A DNA stretch of 59,582 nucleotides from an uncultured Bacteroidota bacterium (GTDB lineage Bacteria; Bacteroidota; Bacteroidia; Flavobacteriales; Flavobacteriaceae), in contig CACERG010000003.1 in NCBI GenBank assembly GCA_902561795.1, forward strand, positions 77,693-137,274, given 5' to 3'. Positions 1 to 8,663 of the stretch are shown piece after piece; positions within the stretch are counted from its first letter, which is position 1, and every line of letters begins with the position of its first letter. The notes under the pieces are model-generated. The model saw only the letters and a list, made by a program, of their open reading frames with translations, did not search any database and had not been told where the DNA came from. Position numbers and translations under genes: made by a program.

Positions 1-1829
1 CAACTGCTGGTGGAGAATCAGCACATATTGCAGTTGATCCATTAGACAATGATATTGTATATGGGGGGAGTTATGGAGGCTATTTAACTAGGCTAAACCA
101 TAAAAATAATTCTGAAAGAGGAATTAATGTTTGGCCCGATAACCCAATGGGTTATGGTGCTGAAGGTATGAAATATAGATTCCAATGGAACTATCCAATT
201 CATTTCAGTAAACACAATCCAAAAAAATTATATACATTTTCTAATCATGTTCATTTATCAGAAGACGAGGGACAAAGCTGGAAAGTTATTAGTCCAGATT
301 TAACAACCAATACTCCTGAAAAATTAAAATCTTCGGGTGGCCCAATAACTCAAGATAATACTGGTGTTGAATACTATTGTACAATTTTTGCTGCTAATGA
401 GTCTCCAATTAAAGAAGGATTAATATGGGTTGGGAGTGACGACGGATTAATACATTTAACTAGAAATGGAGGTGAGAATTGGGAAAATGTAACCCCAAAG
501 GATTTACCAGAATGGTTAATGGTTAACAGCATTGAGCCTTCTGCTTTTGATCCAGCCGTTTGTTATGTAGCAGGGACTTTGTATAAAACAGGTAACTTTA
601 AGCCTTATCTATACAAAACAGTTGATTATGGGAAAAATTGGAGTTTAATCACAAATGGAATTGATGCAGAACATTTCACACGTGTTTTAAGGGCAGATCC
701 TCTAAAAAAAGGTTTACTATTTGCAGGTACCGAAACGGGAATGTATATTTCACACGATGATGGAATTTCGTGGAATCCCTTTCAGTTAAATTTACCAATT
801 GTTCCAATTACTGATTTAACAATTAAAAATGGTAGCCTTATTGTTTCAACCCAAGGACGTGGCATTTGGATATTAGATGACTTAACAGTTATTCATCAAA
901 TTAATCCAAATACTATCAATCAAGAAATTAAACTATTTAAACCAAAAAAAAGTTATCGTATTCTTGGCTCAGGTGGTTTAGAGGAGGTTTTAGGAAAATC
1001 AGATAATTTATTTCTTACTCAAGGGACTAATCTAGCAAATGGCGTGATTATTCATTTTAGCATTAAAAGATATGATTCTGTTATGGATAAAGTAGCAATT
1101 AGCATAAAAGAAAAAGATGGAACTCTGATAAAAAAATTCAGCAACAGAGATAAAAATAATAAGCTTAAAGTAAAAAAAGGCGGGAATACTTTTGTTTGGA
1201 ACACACATTATAATGGCCCTGAGACCCTTAAAGATATGATTTTTTGGAGTGCTTCTTTTGATGGAGCAAAAGCGGTTCCAGGGGAATATAAAGTTGTATT
1301 AGAAAAAAATGAATTATCTGAAGAACAAGATTTTACGATCTTGCCTGACCCTCGTTCAGAAGTCTCAATTTCTCAGATGAAAAAACAATTTGATTTTATA
1401 AATAATGTAAATAAAACTGTAGATAGAGCACACAGGGCGATTAAAAATACTCGAATTATTTGCAAAAAGCTGAAAGATTTTGTTGATAATTACTCTGGCG
1501 TCCAGAAATATAGCGATTTAACGAATAAAGCGAAAAGTTTATCAAAGTCCCTAAATGATGTTGAAAAGGCACTTTACCAAACACAAAACAAAAGTGCCCA
1601 AGACCCATTAAATTTCCCTATTCGTTTAACAAATAAATTAGGGTATTTAAATAGTTTAGTAGCTAATAGTGATTTTCCACCAACTAATCAAGATGAGTTG
1701 GTCCGAATAGAGTTAACAAATAAGGTGAATTTTTGTTTATCAACTTATGATAAGTTAGTATCTGAAGATTTAGAAAATTTCAATAAAGCATTCGCAGAAT
1801 TAAACCTAGATTATTTAACGATAAAGTAA
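1..1829 (+). CDS. Sortilin/VPS10-like BNR repeat protein, 5' end missing
   Basis: The reading frame is open from base 3 with no stop upstream, so the gene enters from the left edge and the first in-window ATG at 147 is internal. About 608 residues are visible. The N-terminal half has repeated BNR/Asp-box motifs (SEDEGQSW, TRNGGENW, TVDYGKNWS, SHDDGISWN) typical of sortilin-like beta-propellers. After the propeller come GRGIWILDDL, a beta-sandwich-like segment and a helical C-terminus. Full-length bacterial relatives are about 1000 residues, so roughly the first 40 percent is missing. These proteins are usually exported and often annotated as glycosyl hydrolases, but no catalytic residues support an enzymatic role here. 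hemJ starts 6 bp after the stop, so co-transcription is possible. Confidence 0.8.
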   Translation, partial: TAGGESAHIAVDPLDNDIVYGGSYGGYLTRLNHKNNSERGINVWPDNPMGYGAEGMKYRFQWNYPIHFSKHNPKKLYTFSNHVHLSEDEGQSWKVISPDLTTNTPEKLKSSGGPITQDNTGVEYYCTIFAANESPIKEGLIWVGSDDGLIHLTRNGGENWENVTPKDLPEWLMVNSIEPSAFDPAVCYVAGTLYKTGNFKPYLYKTVDYGKNWSLITNGIDAEHFTRVLRADPLKKGLLFAGTETGMYISHDDGISWNPFQLNLPIVPITDLTIKNGSLIVSTQGRGIWILDDLTVIHQINPNTINQEIKLFKPKKSYRILGSGGLEEVLGKSDNLFLTQGTNLANGVIIHFSIKRYDSVMDKVAISIKEKDGTLIKKFSNRDKNNKLKVKKGGNTFVWNTHYNGPETLKDMIFWSASFDGAKAVPGEYKVVLEKNELSEEQDFTILPDPRSEVSISQMKKQFDFINNVNKTVDRAHRAIKNTRIICKKLKDFVDNYSGVQKYSDLTNKAKSLSKSLNDVEKALYQTQNKSAQDPLNFPIRLTNKLGYLNSLVANSDFPPTNQDELVRIELTNKVNFCLSTYDKLVSEDLENFNKAFAELNLDYLTIK

Positions 1830-1835
1830 ACGATA

Positions 1836-2369
1836 TTGTATTATAATTATATAAAAGCGTTACACTTAATTTTTGTAATTACCTGGTTTGCTGGTTTGTT
1901 TTACATTCCTAGATTATTTATTTATCATATTGAAGCATTAACGAAGTCAAAACGAGATTCAGAAATCCTAATACCTCAATTTAAAATTATGACAAAAAGA
2001 CTTTGGTATATTATAACATGGCCATCAGCTATATTAGCAATGATATTTGGAATTTGGCTCATATTATTAGTTCCTTCATTTATTTTACAAAGTTGGATGC
2101 ATTTAAAAATTACTTTTGTTTCTTTTCTAATTGCTTATCATATAAAAACTCATCAGATGTTTTTAAAACAACAAAATGATAAATTGAATTACAGCAGTAT
2201 ATTTATGCGAATATGGAATGAGGGAGCAACTATTTTACTTTTCGCAATTGTTTTTTTAGTAATTCTTAAGGATGGTTTGCATTGGCTCAGTGGGCTTATT
2301 GGTTTTTTAGGGTTAATAGTTGTCTTGATTTTGGGTATTCGTCTCTACAAAAAAACTAGAGAAAAATAA
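1836..2369 (+). CDS. hemJ: Protoporphyrinogen IX oxidase, HemJ family
   Basis: This 177-residue membrane protein has four to five hydrophobic segments and matches the HemJ (UPF0093) family, which oxidises protoporphyrinogen IX to protoporphyrin IX in haem synthesis. The N-terminal KALHLIFVITWFAGL block with His10 and the later HLK block (residues 89-91) fit the conserved His and Lys of the family. The start must be TTG at 1836. The in-frame stop of the preceding gene lies 6 bp upstream and only ACG and ATA separate them, while translation from TTG gives the normal family N-terminus. The stop overlaps the kinase start (TAATG). Haem supply fits the many c-type cytochromes at the far end of the window, although the genes are not adjacent. 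Confidence 0.78.
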   Translation: MYYNYIKALHLIFVITWFAGLFYIPRLFIYHIEALTKSKRDSEILIPQFKIMTKRLWYIITWPSAILAMIFGIWLILLVPSFILQSWMHLKITFVSFLIAYHIKTHQMFLKQQNDKLNYSSIFMRIWNEGATILLFAIVFLVILKDGLHWLSGLIGFLGLIVVLILGIRLYKKTREK

Positions 2370-3841
2370 TGATTAATAAATTTAAATTCCCAAAACGGAT
2401 TTCGTTTAGAACGCGACTTTTCATTGTGATGATTGGAATGTTGATTATAGCTGGATTAATGATACTAGGAACTACTACAATTCAATATGAATCGCAGAGA
2501 GAGAATTACCATTTGGGGAGGCTAACAAGAAAAGAAATCCAGATAAAAAGGCATATTGATTATTTATCTGGCAAACATAATTTGAGTGAAAAACCAATTG
2601 ATTTATGGAAAGAATACAGCTCAGATTTTGAAAAAATTAATACTATCCATAATGTACAATATTCACTTTTCACTGTTGATGGGGATCCTATTTTTATTTA
2701 TCATACTCCACTTGAAGTTGTAGCTAATAATTATAGGTTAGGAGACGTTTTACTGGATAAAATAAAAAATTCTGGAAATGGCAGTTATATTGAACATTAT
2801 AAATCGGAGATCGACAATTTTCATGCTTCATACAATGTATTAAAAGATGAATTAAATAATCCTTATGCTATATTATTCTTTCCTTACTTTGAGGATGTTT
2901 CATTTTCTGAAAATGAACTCAATACATTTATAGAAAACTTATATCAGATATATATCCTACTGCTAATTGGTGTAATTTTAATAGCATACTTTTTATCAAG
3001 ATTTGTTACCCGTTCACTGGAGACAATAAGAATAAGAATGGGACAAATGCGATTGGAAAAAAAGAATGAGAAAATTTACTTAAAAAATGCAACTAGAGAA
3101 ATCAATAGTCTAATTATATCCTATAATAAGATGGTTGACGACCTCGCTGATAGCGCAGAAAAACTCGCTAAGACAGAACGCCAACAAGCATGGCAGGAGA
3201 TGGCTCGTCAAGTAGCTCATGAAATAAAAAATCCATTGACTCCGATGCGACTAACAATTCAAAGTTTTCAGAAACAATATGATCCAAACGATCCTGAAAA
3301 CAATCAAAAATTAAAAGACTTTTCAAGTTTATTAATTCAACAAATTGATACAATGAGCGAGGTTGCAGAAGCATTTTCTGATTTTGCCTCGTTACCCAAA
3401 CCTAAGATGAAAAAAGCAGATCTGGTAGAAGTAACAAAAATGGCAGTAAGTATTTTTGACAAAAAGCATATTATTTTTTCTTCTAATAAATCTCAAATTT
3501 TTCATAAACTAGATAAAACGCAGTGGATTAGAATAATAACTAATATTGTTCAAAATGCACTTCAATCGGTTCCTAAAGAAAGAAATCCAATTATTGGAGT
3601 TCAATTATCCTCTGAAACGGATAAAACAATTTTATCTATTACAGATAACGGAGATGGAATACCCCATGAAATTAAAGACAAAATTTTTGAACCTAAGTTC
3701 ACTACAAAAACTTCTGGGATGGGTTTAGGCTTAGGTATTGTAAAAAAAATTATTGAGTCACATAAAGGATCAATAGAATATATATCCAAAAACAGAAAAG
3801 GAACAACTTTTACAATTACTCTTCCAAATTTTGGAGATTAG
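2369..3841 (+). CDS. NtrY-like sensor histidine kinase
   Basis: This 490-residue membrane kinase has a transmembrane helix at about 16-36, an extracytoplasmic sensor region of about 150 residues, a second helix at about 190-212 and a HAMP-like linker. A HisKA domain carries the phospho-acceptor His284 in AHEIKNPLTPMR. The HATPase_c domain has an N box near Asn392/Asn396, a G1 box (DNGDGIP), an F box (FEPKFTT) and a G2 box (GLGLGI). The AHEIKNPLTPM form is typical of NtrY/AtoS-type kinases. Its start overlaps the hemJ stop by one base. No response regulator is in the window, so it is an orphan here. The stop overlaps the convergent plsC stop by 4 bp. The signal sensed cannot be read from the sequence. 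Confidence 0.85.
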   Translation: MINKFKFPKRISFRTRLFIVMIGMLIIAGLMILGTTTIQYESQRENYHLGRLTRKEIQIKRHIDYLSGKHNLSEKPIDLWKEYSSDFEKINTIHNVQYSLFTVDGDPIFIYHTPLEVVANNYRLGDVLLDKIKNSGNGSYIEHYKSEIDNFHASYNVLKDELNNPYAILFFPYFEDVSFSENELNTFIENLYQIYILLLIGVILIAYFLSRFVTRSLETIRIRMGQMRLEKKNEKIYLKNATREINSLIISYNKMVDDLADSAEKLAKTERQQAWQEMARQVAHEIKNPLTPMRLTIQSFQKQYDPNDPENNQKLKDFSSLLIQQIDTMSEVAEAFSDFASLPKPKMKKADLVEVTKMAVSIFDKKHIIFSSNKSQIFHKLDKTQWIRIITNIVQNALQSVPKERNPIIGVQLSSETDKTILSITDNGDGIPHEIKDKIFEPKFTTKTSGMGLGLGIVKKIIESHKGSIEYISKNRKGTTFTITLPNFGD

Positions 3842-4575
3842 CTCATAACTTGTTTATGAATTGTAGATTCTACTTTATCAATTAAAGATTCAAAATTCTT
3901 CAGATTATTTGATAAAGAATTATGAAATCTTATTATAATTTTAACTCCTAAAGGCATTGGAAAATAATTTTGGCTTGAAAATTTCCATGAATTTTTAATA
4001 CTTATGGGAACAATTTTAGCATCAGGTATATTTTTAATTAAAGCTTTTAGACCTGATCTATGAAATTTTTTAACTTTTCCATTTTTCGATCTTGTTCCTT
4101 CTGGAAAAATTAGTACTGAAAAGTTTTTTTTAGAAAGAAATTCCCCAAATTTTTTTAATGAATTAATAGCGTCCCTTGGCTTCTCCCTATCAATTAATAT
4201 TGAGCCCCCATTTCTTAAGTTATATGAAATACTTGGAATTCCCCTGCCTAGTTCTTTTTTACTCACAAATTTCATGTGGTAATTACGTAATTTCCAAATC
4301 AAAGGTGGTATATCATACGTGCTTTGATGGTTGGCTATAAAAATTACATTTTTACCTGGTGGCGGTAGATTTGATTCAGCCTCAAAAAAAATCTGGGTTT
4401 TTAAAATGGAAAGAGAATATAGAATTAGGTAATTTAAAATGTCGACACTTTTTTTATGAGCATAATACCCAAACACATTTAAACAAAACCATTGTATTAT
4501 TTGAAATAAGAAAAGCAATATCCCAAAACACAGATAATAAAGTATACTAAGCGGATAGCTTAAAATAGTTTTCAT
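3838..4575 (-). CDS. plsC: 1-acyl-sn-glycerol-3-phosphate acyltransferase (PlsC)
   Basis: This 245-residue protein transfers an acyl chain to lysophosphatidate to make phosphatidate at the inner membrane. The N-terminus is hydrophobic (about 6-35) and probably membrane-anchored. The HX4D catalytic motif is NHQSTYD (His83, Asp88), and the glycerol-phosphate-binding motif FPEGTRS lies at about 157-163. Length and motif spacing are normal for PlsC. The start is ATG. The gene is convergent with the histidine kinase and the two stop codons share the four bases TTAG. It may be transcribed with the bacilliredoxin gene, which lies 27 bp upstream on the same strand. Confidence 0.88.
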   Translation of the reverse strand: MKTILSYPLSILYYLCFGILLFLFQIIQWFCLNVFGYYAHKKSVDILNYLILYSLSILKTQIFFEAESNLPPPGKNVIFIANHQSTYDIPPLIWKLRNYHMKFVSKKELGRGIPSISYNLRNGGSILIDREKPRDAINSLKKFGEFLSKKNFSVLIFPEGTRSKNGKVKKFHRSGLKALIKNIPDAKIVPISIKNSWKFSSQNYFPMPLGVKIIIRFHNSLSNNLKNFESLIDKVESTIHKQVMS

Positions 4576-4602
4576 CCATAGTTACTTTAATTTATTTTAA
4601 AA

Positions 4603-5013
4603 TTAACAGTGATTATTATAAGCCTCTTTAAGATTTTCCGCAATGAGTTCTGCTGGTCTACCTTCAATATGGTGTCTTTCAATCATGTGAACTAAAGTAC
4701 CATTTTTAAACAATGCAATGCTTGGGGAGGAAGGTGGAAAAGGAATCATCATTTCTCTTGCACTATTTGTAGCTTCAGTATCAACACCAGCAAAAACTGT
4801 TACCAAATTTTCTGGCTTTTTATCATTTTTAAGAGATAAATGAACTCCAGGCCTTGCATTAGCTGCTGCACATCCACAAATAGAATTTACTACAACAAGA
4901 GTGGTCCCAGCTTTTTCTAAAGCAATCTTTACATCATCTGTTGTTAAGAGTTCATTGAAACCAATGCTGGTCAATTCCTCTTTCATCGGTTTTACTATTT
5001 CTTCTGGATACAT
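4603..5013 (-). CDS. Bacilliredoxin, BrxA/BrxB (YphP/YqiW) family
   Basis: This 136-residue thioredoxin-fold protein has the CGC active site of bacilliredoxins (Cys46-Gly47-Cys48, in SICGCAAANARPG). In Firmicutes these proteins remove bacillithiol from mixed disulfides on other proteins; whether this organism makes bacillithiol cannot be judged here. The length is normal and the MYPEE N-terminus is a family hallmark that fixes the ATG start. The penultimate histidine is followed by a C-terminal Cys136, a third cysteine that could help resolve disulfides. It is divergent from the DjlA-like gene. Confidence 0.88.
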   Translation of the reverse strand: MYPEEIVKPMKEELTSIGFNELLTTDDVKIALEKAGTTLVVVNSICGCAAANARPGVHLSLKNDKKPENLVTVFAGVDTEATNSAREMMIPFPPSSPSIALFKNGTLVHMIERHHIEGRPAELIAENLKEAYNNHC

Positions 5014-5052
5014 ATTTTTTTTTCAAATATATGAATTAATGAAATTGTACTG

Positions 5053-5084
5053 TTTTGCAAGCACAATTTAATTTATCAAATTTG
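5053..5084 (+). promoter_or_regulatory. Candidate flavobacterial promoter for the DjlA-like gene
   Basis: A TTTTG element at 5053-5057 is followed after 19 bp by CAAATTTG at 5077-5084, which matches the TAnnTTTG -7 consensus at seven of eight positions. The predicted transcription start lies about 16 bp before the ATG at 5107. The assignment rests on pattern and spacing only. Confidence 0.42.
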
Positions 5085-5106
5085 CAAAATAAATGATTAC
5101 ATATTT

Positions 5107-5832
5107 ATGGTTAAATGGTTTGTTGCTTTTTTAGGATATTACTTTTTTAGATTTCCTGGAGCACTTTTTGGCTTTTTTATTGGGAGTCTAATTGATCAGT
5201 TCAATAAAAACTCAAGTTCTCCCTTTCAGTCATGGGTTTCAACTAGTTCGAAATCTAAAACATTTCAACTTAATTTACTAGCCCTTTCGGCAACTGTTAT
5301 TAAAGCTGATGGCAAAATAAAAACTGAAGAGCTTCAATTTGTGAGAAACTTTTTTATTTCAAATTATGGAACTCAACAGGCTTCGATAATATTTGAAACC
5401 TTCAATGAGCAAATCAAAAATGAAGTTCAAAATATTCAAAAATTAGCAAAAATATTTGTTGAAAATTCTCCTTATGAGACACGTTTACAAGTATTATATT
5501 TTCTCTTTGGAGTTGCTAAAGCTGATGGTAGTGTTTCTCAGAGTGAATTAAGTAAAATAGATCAGATTGCTTCTGCGCTTGGTATCCGGATTTCAGATTT
5601 TGAAAGTATAAAGGCAATGTTTTTTGAAGACTCTGATAGTGCATATAAGATTTTAGAAATTTCACCCAATGTTTCAGATTCTGAAGTAAAAAAAGCTTAT
5701 AGAGAAATGGCAAAAAAATATCACCCTGATAAATTACAATCAAAGGACCCTGCCCTTATCAAGGGAGCTCAAGAAAAATTTCAAGAGGTACAAAAAGCAT
5801 ATGAAACAATTCAAAATGAGAGAGGTTTATGA
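5107..5832 (+). CDS. DjlA-like co-chaperone: TerB domain plus J domain
   Basis: This 241-residue protein has an N-terminal hydrophobic stretch (about 5-29), a TerB-like helical domain (about 53-170) with two KADG acidic-loop motifs, and a C-terminal J domain (about 176-238) with the HPD tripeptide at 206-208. That is the DjlA architecture: a membrane-anchored co-chaperone that stimulates DnaK ATPase activity through HPD. The ATG at 5107 follows a plausible promoter. Its stop overlaps the HupE/UreJ start by four bases (ATGA), so the two are translationally coupled. Client proteins cannot be inferred. Confidence 0.85.
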   Translation: MVKWFVAFLGYYFFRFPGALFGFFIGSLIDQFNKNSSSPFQSWVSTSSKSKTFQLNLLALSATVIKADGKIKTEELQFVRNFFISNYGTQQASIIFETFNEQIKNEVQNIQKLAKIFVENSPYETRLQVLYFLFGVAKADGSVSQSELSKIDQIASALGIRISDFESIKAMFFEDSDSAYKILEISPNVSDSEVKKAYREMAKKYHPDKLQSKDPALIKGAQEKFQEVQKAYETIQNERGL

Positions 5833-6404
5833 TTGAATTTTTTTGGTTTTATACCAAGCTTGGTTTTTGGCATGTCGTTGATTGGGAAGGTCTCGACCAT
5901 TTTTATTTTATAATTACAATGGCAATTCCTTTCACATTTCTGCAGTGGAGAAAGTTATTCTGGTGGGTGACTATTTTTACCATTGGACATACCCTATCAC
6001 TAATAGGTAACTTTTATTTAAAAATTTCCTTTTCATCGTATTGGATAGAATTACTAATACCAATCACGATAGCAATAAATTCCATCTTCCTTTTTTATCC
6101 AAGCCAAAACAATTTTTCAAAAAGGAAATTTCTTTACCCACTTTTAACAGGTGTTTTTGGTATAATTCATGGGTTGGGATTTGGAAGGTATTTTAAAATG
6201 TTAATTCCAGAAAAAGATGTAAGCATATCACTTTTTTCTTTTGCTTTAGGAGTTGAACTTGCTCAGGTTTTAATTGTTATTTTAGTTTTACTAATCTCTT
6301 TTATTGTTTTAAAAATATTCAAGCAATCAAAAAATAAATGGGAATTTTTGGTAGGTGCTATGATATTATCTCAAGCTTTATTTATGATTTTAAACCGAAT
6401 TTAA
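5829..6404 (+). CDS. HupE/UreJ-family integral membrane protein
   Basis: This 191-residue protein has about six hydrophobic helices. An early HVVDWEGLDH block, TIGHTLSL in the second or third helix, GIIHGLGFG, and GVELAQ near the C-terminus are the conserved His/Asp/Glu positions of the HupE/UreJ family. Characterised relatives are linked to nickel or cobalt uptake for hydrogenase and urease. No such enzyme lies nearby, and this short form is common in Bacteroidota with no known substrate. The start overlaps the DjlA-like stop (ATGA). Metal transport is plausible but unproven. Confidence 0.75.
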   Translation: MIEFFWFYTKLGFWHVVDWEGLDHFYFIITMAIPFTFLQWRKLFWWVTIFTIGHTLSLIGNFYLKISFSSYWIELLIPITIAINSIFLFYPSQNNFSKRKFLYPLLTGVFGIIHGLGFGRYFKMLIPEKDVSISLFSFALGVELAQVLIVILVLLISFIVLKIFKQSKNKWEFLVGAMILSQALFMILNRI

Positions 6405-6438
6405 ATCAGATTTCAGACTAAGTACTATATTAGTAGCG

Positions 6439-6858
6439 ATGGTACAAAAGAAACAAGAAAAGTACGACAGAGCTTATTTAGAGATGGCTAAAATTTGGGG
6501 GCAACTCTCATATTGCAAAAGGAAAAAGGTTGGCGCATTAATTGTAAAAGATAAAATGATCATCTCTGACGGATATAATGGTACTCCATCTGGATTTGAA
6601 AACATTTGTGAAGATGAAGAAAATTATACAAAATGGTATGTTCTTCATGCAGAAGCAAATGCAATTTTGAAAGTTGCAGCTTCTACACAATCTTGTAAAG
6701 GCGCTACGCTTTATATTACACTTTCTCCTTGTAAAGAGTGTAGTAAATTAATACATCAAGCCGGAATCGTTAGGGTGGTTTATTCTATCGCTTATAAAGA
6801 TTCTTCAGGACTAGAGTTTTTAAAAAAAGCAGGTGTTGTCTTAGACCATATCCCTTAA
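6439..6858 (+). CDS. dCMP/CMP deaminase family protein
   Basis: This 139-residue zinc-dependent deaminase has the HAE motif at 70-72 (Zn ligand His70 and proton shuttle Glu72) and the PCKEC motif with Zn ligands Cys98 and Cys101. The YNGTPSG segment is typical of deoxycytidylate deaminases (ComEB type), which convert dCMP to dUMP for thymidylate synthesis. The length is normal for the short bacterial form. The S41 protease starts 9 bp downstream, so the two are probably co-transcribed. Other cytidine deaminases of the superfamily cannot be fully excluded. Confidence 0.85.
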   Translation: MVQKKQEKYDRAYLEMAKIWGQLSYCKRKKVGALIVKDKMIISDGYNGTPSGFENICEDEENYTKWYVLHAEANAILKVAASTQSCKGATLYITLSPCKECSKLIHQAGIVRVVYSIAYKDSSGLEFLKKAGVVLDHIP

Positions 6859-6867
6859 ATATAATTT

Positions 6868-8448
6868 ATGAAAAACAATAATCTTTATTTAGGGCTAATA
6901 ATTATTCTCTCAGTTTCCATAGGATATCTTTTGGGATCAAACAATATCATAAGTTCTTATTCAACAATTTCAGATAGCTCAAGCGTTAAAAAACTCAATA
7001 GGTTAATTAAATATTTAACTCAAGATTATGTGGATGAGATTAATTCAGATAGCTTAGTAAATATTGTGATTAAAGAAATAGTTAATAAACTAGATCCTCA
7101 TTCAGTATTCATACCCGCAGTTCAAAGAGAATCACTCTCTGAAAGTATGAAAGGTAATTTTCATGGAATAGGTGTACAGTTTAGAATGTTACAAGACACT
7201 GTTGCAGTAAGTAGAGTATTAAAAGGTGGTCCCAGTGAAAAAGCAGGTTTATTGTCAGGAGACCGAATATTAATGGCTGATGAAGATACTCTTTTTCAAA
7301 AAGAATTGAATAGCGATCAAATTATTTCAAGATTAAAGGGGAACTCGAAAACACCCGTGCGGTTGTCAGTTTATAGAAAAAAAGAAGATTCTATTTACAG
7401 TTTTGATATTGTTAGAGGTCCAGTACCACTTCCAAGTGTTAATGCATTGTATATGGTGGATGAAATCACAGGCTACATTAAAATTACCCGTTTTTCACAA
7501 ACTACTTATCCCGAGTTTAAAAATGCAGTTACTTTTTTGAAGGCTAAAAAAATGAAAAGACTGATAATAGATTTAAGAGGAAACCCAGGGGGATATCTAC
7601 AACCTGCTAAAAAAATTGCAGATGACTTGTTAGAAGCAGAAAAGGGTATAGTAATTGTTGAGGCTAATAATGGAAAAAGAGTGCAAACATTTTCTACATC
7701 AGGAGGCCTTTTTGAAAAAGGAGAACTTTTAATTTTAGTAGATGAAGATTCTGCTTCTGCAAGCGAAGTTGTCGCTGGTGCTGTCCAAGATAACGATAGG
7801 GGCTTAATCATAGGAAGAAGAACTTTTGGGAAAGGTCTTGTTCAGCGACAAATGCCTCTTGGTCAAGGAGACCAAGTTCGACTTACTACAGCGAGATACT
7901 ACACCCCGACTGGGAGATCTATACAAAGACCTTACGACACTTCAAGTCGAACAGATTATTATGCTGAAGTTCGTAAACGACATCAAACAGGAGAAATGAA
8001 TGATCCCTCAAAAATACCGATTAATGATAGTTTGATTTTTACCACACCCAAAGGGAAAAAGGTTTACGGGGGGGGTGGCATTACTCCTGACATTTATGTT
8101 TCCACTCAGGAAACAAAAGATGAGTTGTGGAACGATTATATAATAGGTTCTAACCTAATTGATCTTTTTGTTTTTTTAGAGTTAGATAAAAATGTAAAAA
8201 ATTTCAGCTTTGATAACAAACAAAAATTTTTGAATGAAGAGTTGCCAAATCCAAATGAGTTTATTGACTCTTTTGCAGAATTTTGCAAGAAAAATAATCT
8301 CCCTATCAAAGTGACAAAAAAGAATAAAGAAAATATTTTAAATTCAATAAAAGCCTTTATCGCTCTTCAAGTGTATGACGAGAATACATACTTTAAGATT
8401 GCTAACCAAAATGATAAATTTGTGATCAGAGCAATGGAGACAGATTGA
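6868..8448 (+). CDS. C-terminal processing protease, S41 family (CtpA/Prc-like)
   Basis: This 526-residue exported protease has an N-terminal membrane anchor or signal (about 6-24), a PDZ domain (about 95-170) with the GIGVQF-type carboxylate-binding loop, and an S41 catalytic core. The SASASE segment gives catalytic Ser297, and Lys322 in FGKGLVQ lies 25 residues later, the same spacing as in E. coli Tsp. It cuts proteins near their C-termini in the periplasm. A C-terminal extension of about 110 residues follows the core, as is common in Bacteroidota. It is probably expressed with the upstream deaminase gene. Confidence 0.9.
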   Translation: MKNNNLYLGLIIILSVSIGYLLGSNNIISSYSTISDSSSVKKLNRLIKYLTQDYVDEINSDSLVNIVIKEIVNKLDPHSVFIPAVQRESLSESMKGNFHGIGVQFRMLQDTVAVSRVLKGGPSEKAGLLSGDRILMADEDTLFQKELNSDQIISRLKGNSKTPVRLSVYRKKEDSIYSFDIVRGPVPLPSVNALYMVDEITGYIKITRFSQTTYPEFKNAVTFLKAKKMKRLIIDLRGNPGGYLQPAKKIADDLLEAEKGIVIVEANNGKRVQTFSTSGGLFEKGELLILVDEDSASASEVVAGAVQDNDRGLIIGRRTFGKGLVQRQMPLGQGDQVRLTTARYYTPTGRSIQRPYDTSSRTDYYAEVRKRHQTGEMNDPSKIPINDSLIFTTPKGKKVYGGGGITPDIYVSTQETKDELWNDYIIGSNLIDLFVFLELDKNVKNFSFDNKQKFLNEELPNPNEFIDSFAEFCKKNNLPIKVTKKNKENILNSIKAFIALQVYDENTYFKIANQNDKFVIRAMETD

Positions 8449-8459
8449 TAAATGATATA

Positions 8460-8660
8460 CTATTTTTTATTCAGTCTTTCAGCGATCTTTTTCGACAGAA
8501 TGAGAATTATCAATAATAAAACTGCACTCGCAGATGCTATAGCACATATTACAGCAACTGCACTTTTTCCACTTATTGGATTTGACCAATCCACCTGAAA
8601 TAAATTAAATATGAAGATGCTTAAAGCAATTAGAATGAGTGAATAATATAATACTTTCAT
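8460..8660 (-). CDS. Small two-helix membrane protein, unknown function
   Basis: This 66-residue protein starts at ATG and has two hydrophobic segments (about 4-22 and 34-56) around a short polar loop. It ends in a basic tail, KKIAERLNKK, that probably faces the cytoplasm. No family is recognised. It lies 3 bp downstream of marC on the same strand, so it is almost certainly co-transcribed and could be a partner of MarC. It is convergent with the S41 protease gene. Confidence 0.65.
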   Translation of the reverse strand: MKVLYYSLILIALSIFIFNLFQVDWSNPISGKSAVAVICAIASASAVLLLIILILSKKIAERLNKK

Positions 8661-8663
8661 AAT

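Noticed and set aside
3838-3841. The shared TTAG at the kinase/plsC and infB/SPOR ends as a special regulatory motif.
   Set aside because: Convergent genes in compact low-GC genomes often share TTAG because both stops (TAG and TAA) fit it; no hairpin accompanies it.
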